Origin: Euglena gracilis
Taxonomy: Eukaryota; Euglenida; Euglenophyceae; Euglenales
Length of the DNA stretch: 64,000 nt
NCBI GenBank assembly: GCA_039621445.1
Contig: CP154957.1
Location: 434,001 to 498,000, forward strand
Direction of reading: 5' to 3'
Part shown: positions 55,233-64,000 of the stretch, in pieces
Position numbering within the stretch: the stretch's first letter is position 1
Layout: each line of letters begins with the position of its first letter
Position numbers and translations under genes: made by a program
Notes under the pieces: generated by a model
Told to the model about the DNA's origin: nothing
Seen by the model: only the letters and a program-made list of their open reading frames with translations
Database searches by the model: none

Positions 55233-55312
55233 CTAACCGTAACCCTAATCCTGACCCTAACCCTAATCCTAGGATTAGGGTTAGGGTTAGGGTTAGGGTT
55301 AGGGTTAGGGTA
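55233..55312. repeat. Head-to-head interstitial telomere-like repeats
   Basis: Degenerate CCCTAA units are followed, after the palindromic junction ATCCTAGGAT, by six TTAGGG units. Head-to-head arrangement of telomere-type repeats. Confidence 0.9.
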
Positions 55313-55737
55313 AGGTGGCCATCGGACGCGGGTCACTCTTAATGGACACCCCCTGGGGGGGGGGGCCATTTAGAATATGGCTGCCATTTTTGTATACATA
55401 TGCATGTTTTATCGAACCTTTTTTGTTCACCAAAAAAAAATTGTTTTGTTCGCCTGTGTTCACCAAAGAAATTGTGTTCACCAGCATCTTTCTGAACACA
55501 CTAAGTGTGTGTCTGGGGGGGGTCGACAGACAGAGGATGATCAGTGTTAGATCAGATATCCTTAGATCATTTGGAGGTTGTCATTGGACCTTTGGGGAGT
55601 TGCTTCGCCTTGTCCTACAAACGCTGAAGTTTACCAAGGTTGTGGGCATTCCTTTGCAAATATGAAAATGAGCGCATGGAAAATGAAGCTAAACATTATA
55701 AACATGTGTGTTTATCCATCCATCCATACACACACAT

Positions 55738-55892
<155 letters not shown>

Positions 55893-56210
55893 CACGTACA
55901 TGCATAGATGGATGGATGCTTGTATGTCTTATATACAAATACGTAACACATGAGATGATGCACGTCATTTCATGGATGTAACATGTCTTGTATTTAGATT
56001 CATTCATATGTACATGTACAAAATATCTACATGTACGTGTACACGGTTATGAACTGCGGTGAGTGGTGGCAACTTTTGGGTTTGTGAAATTTCTGACCAA
56101 GAATAGAACACCCCGGAGGGTCTCAAATTTGTATAAAACCGGGGCAGTTCTAAACTTGGGGGGGGGGTGCCATAATGACAATAATGAAAGCAAGTGTCAT
56201 GAAACATCAG

Positions 56211-56310
56211 CACAACCCTGCCTCCGCTCGACGCCTTGGCAGCCCAGCAGACTATCCTGAAGTCCATGAAAGCGTCCCTGCCGGTTGTCCGCCTGGGCAG
56301 CCCTGAGCAG
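56211..56310 (+). CDS. Exon candidate (QQTILKSMKASLPVVRLGS)
   Basis: One frame reads LDALAAQQTILKSMKASLPV, VRLGSPE. Three AGs (56210, 56240 and 56249) could be acceptors and no clear donor was found, so the limits are loose. A regular helix-forming sequence, family unknown. Confidence 0.45.
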
Positions 56311-56351
56311 GCCTTTCTCTCGCCTTTCTTAAAACCTCTGAGACATATTGC

Positions 56352-56418
56352 ACACACACACACACACATACACACGTACCCACACGTAAATAGACACACA
56401 AACACGCGCGTGCACACA

Positions 56419-56449
<31 letters not shown>
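56352..56449 (+). repeat. (CA)n microsatellite with interruptions
   Basis: CA repeats broken by TACACGTACC, AAATAGAC and GCGCGTG. Confidence 0.9.
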
Positions 56450-57281
56450 CGAATCCCCTTGCCCTCCCCCCATCCCCCTGCCAATTATTATGAGAAAATT
56501 TTTCAGGTGAGTCTATATACTGTCCGGGTTCCTGGCACCATCAGACATGTAAAGAGCTCAGCACTACACAAAACCTGGTTATTGATTGCAGCCAGGGGAT
56601 TCGCTTCGTTTGTTTAATACCGCTGGATGTGCCAGGTTTCAGGTCCTAGCTGAGCTGAGTCCTGCCTGCAATCCCAGACCCCTCCCACCCCCTCCACCAC
56701 CCGTGAAAAGGTGCTGGCCCGCTAAACCCCCCCTGGTCTGCTGGGTCCCACTCCCAGAAGGTCTTGCCCTTTTCTTTTGGTGAAAATTAGCTCCGAATAA
56801 GGCGTGCTTTCTTCGCGGTTGTAAGCATGTAAGCCAATGTTTATGCACTTTTCATTATAATTCAAATTTTGAGTCGTTTGAATTTGAAATTTTTGAGTCG
56901 CCATTTTCTTTGGCTGCCTGGGAAGTTGGTCTTTGGGGTCCATCTGAATTGGTCCCTATCAATATTTGCCGCCAGGCAACAAATTCCGACAAATTGCAAA
57001 AACTGGAAAAAATTGCAACAAGAGATCATAGACGAAGAGATGGAGAAATTTGCCGAGTCAGAGTAATTATTTTGGCAGGTTCTTGGGTTCAACGACATTG
57101 AACCTGTTTCTTCACACGGTGTTCTGAAAATGGGAGCCACCTAACAGTTGGCTTCGTTATCAGATTGAAAGAAGCATATCACTGGTGAATAGCAGGCGAA
57201 TATTATTGCCACATTTTTCAAAAGCCAACTTCAAGGTCGACATTTGCGACACGGTTTTGTTTTGTTTTGTTTTTGCATCAG

Positions 57282-57396
57282 AGGGCGACGGGCCTGCCGC
57301 CGACTCGCACTGGCGATGCCTGCCCGTGCTTGGCCCCCTCGAGGCCGTCACAGAGGCGATGCTTCAGACCGCCCCGTTTGCTGCCCCGACCAGGCT
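57282..57396 (+). CDS. Exon ending inside an introner terminus
   Basis: Acceptor TTTTTGCATCAG precedes GDGPAADSHWRCLPVLGPLE, AVTEAMLQTAPFAAPT. The frame then enters the left terminus CAGGCT of the element 57391-57818. Read without splicing it meets TAA at 57413-57415, inside the element. Using GT at 57397 the exon leaves in phase 2 and the frame continues at 57814. Family not recognised. Confidence 0.6.
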
Positions 57397-57818
57397 GTCC
57401 ATGAATCCCCTGTAACCCTATGGCAGGGTTCGATATAAGGAGGGCGTACATGGTTTAGGTGGGGGGGGTGTCCCCCCCACCCCCCCCCCTCCTGGCCCGC
57501 AGGGAAGGGGTCCGGACCACCCCCCCCCTCCTCTCCTTATATCGAACCCTGCCCTATGGGTGGTGGGTGGTGTGGACCCCCCCCTTACCCCCATCCTGAT
57601 GGTGGGAGGTCCAACCCCCCTCCCACCCAGCTGTTCCCATATTTCTGGGCCGATTTTCAGGCCAAGATTTTCCTTTGGCGTTTTCATGGCATGAAGGCAC
57701 TGAGGAATTCTTCCCACACGGTGCCATGGTGAGTGGGGGCGTGGACCCTAACCCTAACCCCAACCCTAACCCAAACAACCCCAACCCTGACACCACCAGG
57801 CCTTCCCGTACAGCCCTG
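57391..57818 (+). mobile_element. Introner interrupting an exon, 428 bp, with nested MITE
   Basis: The left end CAGGCTGTCCATGAATCCCC is a variant of the CAGGGCTGTATGGGAATCCCC terminus at 3538. The right end CTTCCCGTACAGCCCTG is its complement. Flanking copies CCCGAC are present on both sides (57385-57390 and within 57820-57825). It contains the ACACGGTGCCATGG and CCGATTTTCAGG.CAA blocks of the 3538 copy, a telomere-like (CCCTAA) run at 57745-57790, and an inserted 128-bp MITE at 57424-57551. Confidence 0.75.
57424..57551. mobile_element. hAT-like MITE, 128 bp, nested
   Basis: CAGGGTTCGATATAAGGA and TCCTTATATCGAACCCTG are perfect 18-bp inverted termini. The 8-bp duplication CCCTATGG is exact (57416-57423, 57552-57559). 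The GC arms match those of 12383-16279, of which this is a deletion form. Removing it rejoins the AACCCTATGGGTGG block of the host introner. Confidence 0.95.
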
Positions 57819-57881
57819 GCCCGACGGGTGTCTTCAAAACGTTCCGACCCACGTCGACGTACAGCTGGATGACGGGCAGGG
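57814..57881 (+). CDS. Exon starting inside an introner terminus (TGVFKTFRPTSTYSWMTG)
   Basis: After GTACAG the frame reads PGPTGVFKTFRPTSTYSWMT, G. Joined to 57396 it gives APTRLPGPTGVF. Without the element the parent sequence would have been APTGVF, so six residues were added in frame. The donor is unclear (GT at 57882). Confidence 0.5.
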
Positions 57882-57999
57882 GTGGCCCAATAGGGCGTCA
57901 CTGTTTCGTCTGGGGTCATGGTTCATTGTTTGGCCTCAACAGAAAGGCGTAATGAAATGCAAAACAGTAAAAAGTTTTTTCATACCATTTTCATTTTCT

Positions 58000-59400
58000 T
58001 AGTTCTTTTGCAGTTATTCAAATCTCGAACACACACGTATTTATGCGCTGTTAAAACCCCCACATACACACACACATCCCTCATTTGCTCGGTTGCTGGC
58101 CCGCCCATTCACTCATCATGCAAACAGAAACCTGCACACGACTGTACAATCAAGCGAGGACGTGGCGACACTTCTAAATGCATGCATCCAATGCACAAAC
58201 GCACTCACAAGTCACATGGCGCGTCACAATAACGCGACCACACCACACAGCACCAAACCACTGCTGCGTTGGCTTGTCTCTTCCCCTGCCTGGGTCTCTG
58301 TCCACCCCTGAGGGCGGTACCGAACTGGCCGGAGCTGCAGGGGGTGGCCCAGCCTTGTCTGCTGGAGGTACCCAGGGTGGGGGATTGGTGTGGGTGGCCC
58401 ATGGGTGGGCTGCCGTGCTATGGTCAGGCTGGAGGGGAATGCATATTTGGCCAATGAAGGTTGGTTTTGGGGAGGGTAGTGCTTTTGCAGGGGGGGGGGG
58501 GGGCGCAAATGCGTTTTTTTTGTGTGTTTTCGATTTTGTCGTTTTTTTGTGTGTTTTTTTTTCCCGGCGATTGCAGACTTTTGCTGGGAATTTCCTTGAC
58601 TCTAAAAAATTCCTCATTTTGCCCTAGATTTTCTCCCAGTACCAAAAATTTTTGTCAATTTTTTGTCATTTTTACATTTTTGGTCTACAAGTCCTCTCCG
58701 GTGGAAAAGTGTACATCCCGCAAGAGCTCCTACAGGATTTTAAATGCAATTTGGGTTTTTTTTGTGCTTTTTTTGCGATGCCTTTTTTGAGGGTCCGTGT
58801 TGCGTTTCCCCCCACCTCCAGGGATGTGTCGGAAGCCCATTGGTATTGAGGTGACAATCACAATGCTGCCAATTCAAAGTGAGCCTTAAAAATTCAGATT
58901 TTAGTGTTAATAGGACATAGGACAACAATGCAGAAGAATTTGTCACATTTTGTATCTTTGGGGAGCTCTCCAAACTTTATCCAGGGGCTCGAGGCCCCCA
59001 AATGTTTTTTTTTGCATTCTTTGGCCACAATTGTCTATGATTTTTATTCATTACTTTATCCCCAGTTTTTTCTCCTCCCTTTTGATTTCCTCCCCCCAAT
59101 CCTCAAGATTATTGTCCGGCACATTTTGGCGTGCTGAATTTGGCCAGATGCAGGGATCCAGATAAGTTTAACGCAACCAGGTAGATGTAGGGATCCAACA
59201 AGCATGAGGAGGCAATCCACGCACCAAAAGCACCGAGTGGTAGTCCCACCCCCATGTTTTTGACCTCATTCAGGTGGCAGTCCAAATCGCCTCATATTTT
59301 CTCATGAATCCAGGGAGTGCATAGTTTTCTTTTGGCACATAAATTGTCGTTGTGAATTGAACAACTCCCCCCCACCCAAGAAATTGTCACCCGACAGTTC
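58000..59400. other. Non-coding, possible small exon
   Basis: Mostly T-rich, with a G run at 58490. The segment at 58689-58733 reads LSGGKVYIPQELLQ after CTACAAG, but I see no donor within 60 bases. Otherwise nothing supported. Confidence 0.3.
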
Positions 59401-59424
59401 AGCTGGTGCCGGGGACATACCATT

Positions 59425-59600
59425 GGTTAACACCTGTCCTACCCCCCCCCCCCGGGGTGACTGACTGGGTTTTTCAGAGTGACTGGCTGGTTTTTTGGCC
59501 AAGAGCCCCCCCCCCCCCCGGGGGGGGGGTAGGCCCGAAAATGAAAAAGTGGCTGGCCTGGCGCCGAAGGCGCCGGAAACTTTTTGGATTTTTGAGATTT
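59425..59600. repeat. GTGACTGACTGGG element with GGCGCCGAAGGCGCC core
   Basis: A C-run/G-run hairpin, GTGACTGACTGGGTTTTTC and GTGACTGGCTGG repeats, then CTGGCGCCGAAGGCGCCGG followed by A/T-rich DNA. It relates to 45425-45612 and to the common hairpin core. Confidence 0.6.
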
Positions 59601-60370
59601 TTTGGCAAATTTTCATTGCCTCCTGAAGAGTGCTGGGTATTTCAAGGGAAAGTAGATGAAAATGACCCTGAGGTAGGCCGGTGCCGGGGACCCTGACAAC
59701 TTCCTATCATGACAGGTTGGCCGGAAACGGGGACCCTGGCATTTTCCTGGGCGGTTGCTTTGCAGGTTCTCGGGTATGACAGTTTTTTTGGGGGGGGTAC
59801 GAGGTGAAGAAATAAATTCTTGCGCGCTGTGGAATCAACCCGCCTCCCAAAACCCTTGGACGGCGCCCAGGTGGCAATGCACAACTGAAAGGGAAATGTG
59901 GTTTCTGAGGATGGAGAGGGCTGCGGGTCTGCCCTCCCCATCCTGCCTGACGACCGACCCTCGCGCGGTGCCGGACTGCGAGGCACTGGCGGGCGTTGGG
60001 GGCCCCTGCATGCTGCCCAGGGCCGGCAGTCCCACTGGCCACACCACCCACCGTCTCTGTGTAACGTCTCTGTGTAATGGGTTTTCCCCAGTGCGAATTA
60101 CACAATGTATTACGGTTGTTATTGCCATAAGGGAACAAGAAGTATTGCACGGTATTGCGTAGATGGAGTACCAACGGGTTATGGGCAAGGATTCTTAAAA
60201 CTCAAGACTGGGAATCAGGCTGATTATTCCAAAACCGGCATCAGAAACGCCGAAATGGGACCTCTTTGGTTGGTCCCGCGGGTCTGGGGGGGGGGAGTCA
60301 TGCAGTTTGGCCTACAGAAAAAACGGTTAACAAAAATGAGACCAAAAGAGCCCTGCCTTCCGCTCGTCAG

Positions 60371-60542
60371 CATCGGCAGCGCGGCGCCCACCGCGGAGCA
60401 CTTCTACGTCGCCGCGAAGCGCAGCGCACTGCTCGGCACCGCGGGCCGCCCGGAGGTGGTCAGCGGCGGCCTGGCCCTGTCGGCACCGGACTGGAAGGTG
60501 CACGGCCAGGTGCTGCTGGCGGCCCGGGCAGCTCTCCCGGAT
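60371..60542 (+). CDS. Exon of unidentified gene (EHFYVAAKRSALLGTAGRPE)
   Basis: Acceptor TTCCGCTCGTCAG and donor GAT|GTGGGT bound 172 bases of about 75% GC. The frame reads IGSAAPTAEHFYVAAKRSAL, LGTAGRPEVVSGGLALSAPD, WKVHGQVLLAARAALPD. It is a complex, soluble-looking sequence with a GxAGxPEVVxGG pattern, but I cannot match it to a family. A GC-rich stretch at 59935-60035 may hold another exon of the same gene, without clear borders. Confidence 0.65.
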
Positions 60543-60599
60543 GTGGGTGATTGCGAGTGCCAACGATAGATATGCTGCAGATGCATGTGTTCACGGCGA

Positions 60600-60659
60600 G
60601 TGTGTGCGTCTGTGGGTGGGTGGGTGGGTGGGTGGGTAGGTGGGAGCCTGCGTGCGTGC

Positions 60660-60726
<67 letters not shown>

Positions 60727-60745
60727 GTGTGTTCTCACACAACAC
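60600..60745 (+). repeat. (GGGT)n and (TG)n microsatellite with CA tail
   Basis: Short GGGT run, then about 65 bp of TG repeats, then ACACAACACACACC. It directly precedes the left end of the TIR element. Confidence 0.95.
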
Positions 60746-60767
60746 ACACCCCACCCCCACCCACCCA

Positions 60768-63614
60768 CTTAGGCGGCCTAATTCGCACTTAAGCTTTTTT
60801 CTTTTTATTTGCGCATTTGCGCAAATTTACGATTTTTTTGATTGTGATTTGTTTCGGCTGTGAAGGTCAGGGGGGTTTGAAAACACGTTGACAAGAGAGT
60901 GCAAAAAATGAGCGAAATTCTGATTTTGGCTGGGAGACCCCCGGGACTTTGGCGAAAAAATGGTGTTTTTGGGGGGTGCGGAAATGGACTTTGTACGTCG
61001 AAACCCCCGGGACCTTGCCGGCCCACAGGGAAAAAAACACAAAAAAGCGCCATAGGAAAGGGACCTTTCCTGCCCATGTTGCTTCTTTCGGCTGTGTCCC
61101 CGGGTGTGTCCGAGCTGCCGGCGGTGTGCGTCCTGGGTGTTTGCCGGACTGCTTTGCTTGCGGCACCTTGGTGTGGTGTTCTGGGGCTGTTTGTTAAAGC
61201 GCGGGGAGGAAGTGCCGGGGGGTGTGAGTGTGGTGTGACCAAGCCGGCGACAAGGACGCAGGGGAAGGAGGGTAAGTGTGGGGCGTTGGTCAAGGGAAGC
61301 GCAGGGGGGATGAAATGGGGTCCGCAGGGAATGAAGGGAATAAAGGGGAACGGGTGTCTCCCACCCGGCTTGTACCCGGGATGCGCAGAACCAGTTGTGT
61401 GGCAAAGAACCCAGCAGAAGAAGCCCGGCACAGGAAGGACAAAATTGTGTTTATGCGCGCAAATGCGCACATAAACATGTTAATGTTGATGCGCGCAATT
61501 GCGCGCATCAACACAATTTTGTCCTTCCTGTGCTGGGCTTTGGCACCCATGAACTGACGCCGTTGAAAAACTGCGTGACATAGAGGCCCTGACGGTACAG
61601 ACTGACGGGCCATCCAGTTGGTGGGTTTGTCACACTGTTTGTCAACGGGGCAAGCTTATTGGCGCAGATACTCGCCCAAACAAAAATTATGTTTTATGCG
61701 CGCATTTGCGCAAATGCGCGCACCAACATAATTGTGTTGGTGCGCGCATTTGCGCCCATAAACACAATTAAGAACGGTGTGACGGAAACACAACCGTCAA
61801 ACACTGACAGCAGATGTGGTTCATTTGCGCATTTGCGTGCATCACGTTTTTTTGTGGGCGCAAATGCGCAAATAAACTGTATGCAGAAACTGCACAATTT
61901 ACTATGTTTATTTGCGCATTTGCACCCACAAACAACATAATGCGCGCAAATGCGCAAATAAACAACTAATGGAGGAGTAGAAAACGATTGCATTTGCCTC
62001 TCCCGCAACTAACCTTAGTGGCTTCTGAATTGGTATAAAGCACATCACAACACCGTCTCCTCCGCTATATGGTGTGCTTGTGCCGTTTTTTGCCATTGAC
62101 AGGTCCCACAAAAGATGGAGACATAGGATCTCCAGAAGGTGGTTGCATAGCCACCCAGTAACGGTAGACGTCCACCGGCCCCAATTTTTGGGTCCCAAGG
62201 GCCCTGCCGCTGACCTGCGGCCTGGGCTCCGCTGCTAAAGCCCCATCAGCTGCTGATGCTTCAGCACCCAACAGGCCAGCATCCACTCCCCCGGTGCAAC
62301 GACACCCACCACAGCGACCGCGTTATACCCCGCAACTGGGGCGTGAGACTGGGGGTATGACGTGGTGCCAGTGCATGGCAACCGGCATCCGAAGAGAGGT
62401 AGCCCTCAAGCACCCGTTCCTTTGGATGCAAGGAAGTGTTGAACCTTTACCCCTGCATTGGGTGCATCAAAGCGGTGGGACCCACTCCCCCCAAATTATG
62501 CGCAAAAACCGGTGTTTTTTACGTTTTTCAAGGGAAAAATGGCAAAAAAAACCATAAAACGGACTCCGGCCGGACACGTCCCGGGTATTTCAGGTGCCAA
62601 ATTTTGTCTTCTTTTAACGCAGTCCTGTTGCAGAAAAGGTGTCCAACAGTCACAGGTCGTTTGCATGTCATTAATTCATGATGTTTAACTGCCAAACGGA
62701 TGACGCCAAAACAACAGGACGTGTGGGCTGGGTAACAGCAGTGCAAATGTACACACGTACGCATGTACACACGTACACATGTGTGTTGGTGCGCGCATTT
62801 GCGCAAATAAACACAGCTTTGTTTGTGTGCTCTAAAGCTCCTACAAACACATCATTTTGAAGCGGTTTATTAAATGTTTGTTTGTTTATTTGCGCAAATG
62901 CGCGCACAAACGTAATTATGTTTATTTGCGCAACTGCGCGCACCAACACGTCCATCACGTTTTTAAACCTCGCAGGTCATGGTCCTCATTGGTGTCTTTT
63001 AACATAGAAAGTAAAAGTACATGTTGGTGGGTGCATTTGCGCAAGTAAACATAAACGTGTTGGTGCGCGCATTTGCGCAAATGCGCACACCACCAAATGT
63101 GTTGGTGCGCGCATTTGCGCCCACCAACACGTCATTTTAACATCATCGGTTTGTGTTTTATTTGCGCAAATGCGCCCATAAGCACAATTGTTTTTATTTG
63201 CGCAATTGCGCGCACAAACACACATCAATTGCGTGACGGCTGCCTCACGTAGTCTGTGTGTCTGTGGTGGTGTGATCTATTGAGGCCCCGTGTGTTCTCA
63301 CCGGTGGCGGCAGTGTCCAAGCCAGTTCAGCCTGCATTTCAGCACCATTTCCAAGTGTCGTAACAAGGGGTGTGTGCCTCTCTCCCGTTTGATGTACAAC
63401 AGCACAAGTCTCACCCCCAGCCCTATTAACGTCACCTGGTAAGCACGCCAGACCACTGGGAGTTAATCCCCTCCAATAGATGGGCGTAACGGTTCTTAAA
63501 TCGTGTTCTAGGTGTCAGGGTACAGGGTCCCAGGGGTTACAAAAAAAATGGTACATTTGCACAATTGCGCGCATCCAAAGGAAAAAAGCTTAAGTGCGAA
63601 TTAGGCCGCCTAAG
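60768..63614. mobile_element. Palindrome-rich TIR element, copy 2 (2847 bp)
   Basis: Perfect 34-bp terminal inverted repeats start CTTAGGCGGCCTA and include TCGCACTTAAGC. The 5-bp repeat ACCCA flanks it (60763-60767, 63615-63619), although it lies within a CCCA-rich array. It is colinear with copy 1 along most of its length, with small indels. It is shorter by a 240-bp region near 14800-15000 of copy 1 and by one palindrome unit. No transposase-like frame. Confidence 0.92.
61423..61538. repeat. Large palindrome in copy 2
   Basis: Arms GCCCGGCACAGGAAGGACAA and TTGTCCTTCCTGTGCTGGGC pair with one mismatch and continue through AAATTGTGTT, TATGCGCGCAAATGCGC and its partners. Confidence 0.88.
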
Positions 63615-63645
63615 ACCCACCCACCCACCCACCCACCCACCCACC

Positions 63646-63744
<99 letters not shown>

Positions 63745-63905
63745 ACCCACCCACCCACCCACCCACCCACCCACACCCACACGCCCACGTGTGTGTGTGT
63801 GTGTGTGTGGGTGTGGGTGTGGGTGTGGGTGTGGGTGTGGGTGTGGGTGGGTGTGTGTGTGTGTGTGTGTTGTGTTGTGTGTGTGTGTGTGTGTGTGTGC
63901 ACGTG
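63615..63905 (+). repeat. (CCCA)n, (CA)n, (CCCA)n, then (TG)n and (GTGGGT)n arrays
   Basis: A compound array that starts at the first base after the TIR element and inverts strand bias at about 63787 (CACGTGTG), so the CA half and the TG half form a long inverted repeat. Confidence 0.95.
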
Positions 63906-64000
63906 CGCATGGCTGGTCGGGAAAGGCTCTTTTTGTGCTCTTTTTTGACAATGTTGCTGAATCAGGAATTTTTTGCCCTCTGGGTGAATTCTGCTGTTTT
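63906..64000. other. Window end, nothing recognised
   Basis: Unique-looking T-rich sequence with no supported feature. Confidence 0.4.

Larger units (their letters stand above)
55020..55387. repeat. 70-bp inverted repeats enclosing an exon candidate and telomere-like palindrome
   Basis: The left arm (TGGCAGCCATATTCTAAATGG ... GACCCGCGTCCGA, 55020-55093) is the complement of the right arm (TCGGACGCGGGTC ... ATATGGCTGCCA, 55322-55387). Between them are a C/G hairpin with GTAC at its ends, a GC-rich open stretch, and CCCTAA repeats that flip to TTAGGG repeats at CCTAGG (55271). Confidence 0.85.

Noticed and set aside
57185-57415. Gene end with stop at 57413
   Set aside because: The stop lies inside the introner-like element and would be spliced out. 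The frame continues at 57814.
59707-60188. Minus-strand frame of 155 codons near 60 kb
   Set aside because: No splice sites or motif. It overlaps GC-rich DNA that fits a + strand exon equally well.
60899-61474. 191-codon + frame inside copy 2 as a transposase candidate
   Set aside because: No transposase-like motifs. The homologous region of copy 1 is frame-broken at several places, so there is no sign of protein-level selection.

Overview
This window looks like nuclear DNA from a unicellular eukaryote with a large, repeat-rich genome, probably an alga or another protist. The evidence is short GC-rich exons with GT-AG borders scattered through kilobases of non-coding DNA, microsatellites, short TTAGGG-type telomere-like tracts, many small inverted-repeat elements, and no bacterial-style operons. 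I cannot name the species. Most long reading frames here are artefacts of microsatellites and C/G runs. All supported exons are on the + strand.

Region 1 (about 6.9-38.4 kb) holds a Deg9/DegP-like serine protease gene (Deg9 is a plant and protist HtrA subfamily) in at least 15 small exons. His is in a TNAHV motif (exon 12154-12303), Asp in CDLALLTV (17432-17511) and Ser in GNSGGPA (21943-22031). A first PDZ-like segment is at 28533-28719 and a second C-terminal PDZ-like region at 35211-36837. The exons are in the right order for Deg9, and most neighbouring pairs have matching splice phases. A possible first exon at 6910 encodes a mitochondrial-type presequence. The extreme C-terminus (about 38.3 kb) is uncertain.

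Region 2 (about 42-53 kb) has exon-like islands that I cannot assign to a family, including one hydrophobic helix, Gly/Pro-rich segments and a terminal exon with a stop at 53056-53058. Region 3 (about 54.1-57.9 kb) and region 4 (about 60.4 kb) hold exons of one or two more unidentified genes.

The most notable content is mobile DNA. (1) Several families of small non-autonomous elements have CAGGG/CAGGC termini and 8-bp target duplications, as in hAT transposons. (2) One family (CAGGGCTGT...ACAGCCCTG) carries a 5' splice site in its left terminus and a 3' splice site in its right terminus. Two copies interrupt coding sequence, and splicing at those sites restores the frame with 7 or 6 extra residues. 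They behave as introners, that is, transposons that create introns. (3) Two roughly 3-kb elements (12806-15836 and 60768-63614) have 34-bp perfect terminal inverted repeats starting CTTAGGCGGCC, 5-bp target duplications, no transposase, and dozens of GCGCAAATGCGC palindromes. An independent empty site exists at about 34.2 kb. (4) Nesting is visible: the 3-kb element sits inside a hAT-like element, and a hAT-like MITE sits inside an introner.
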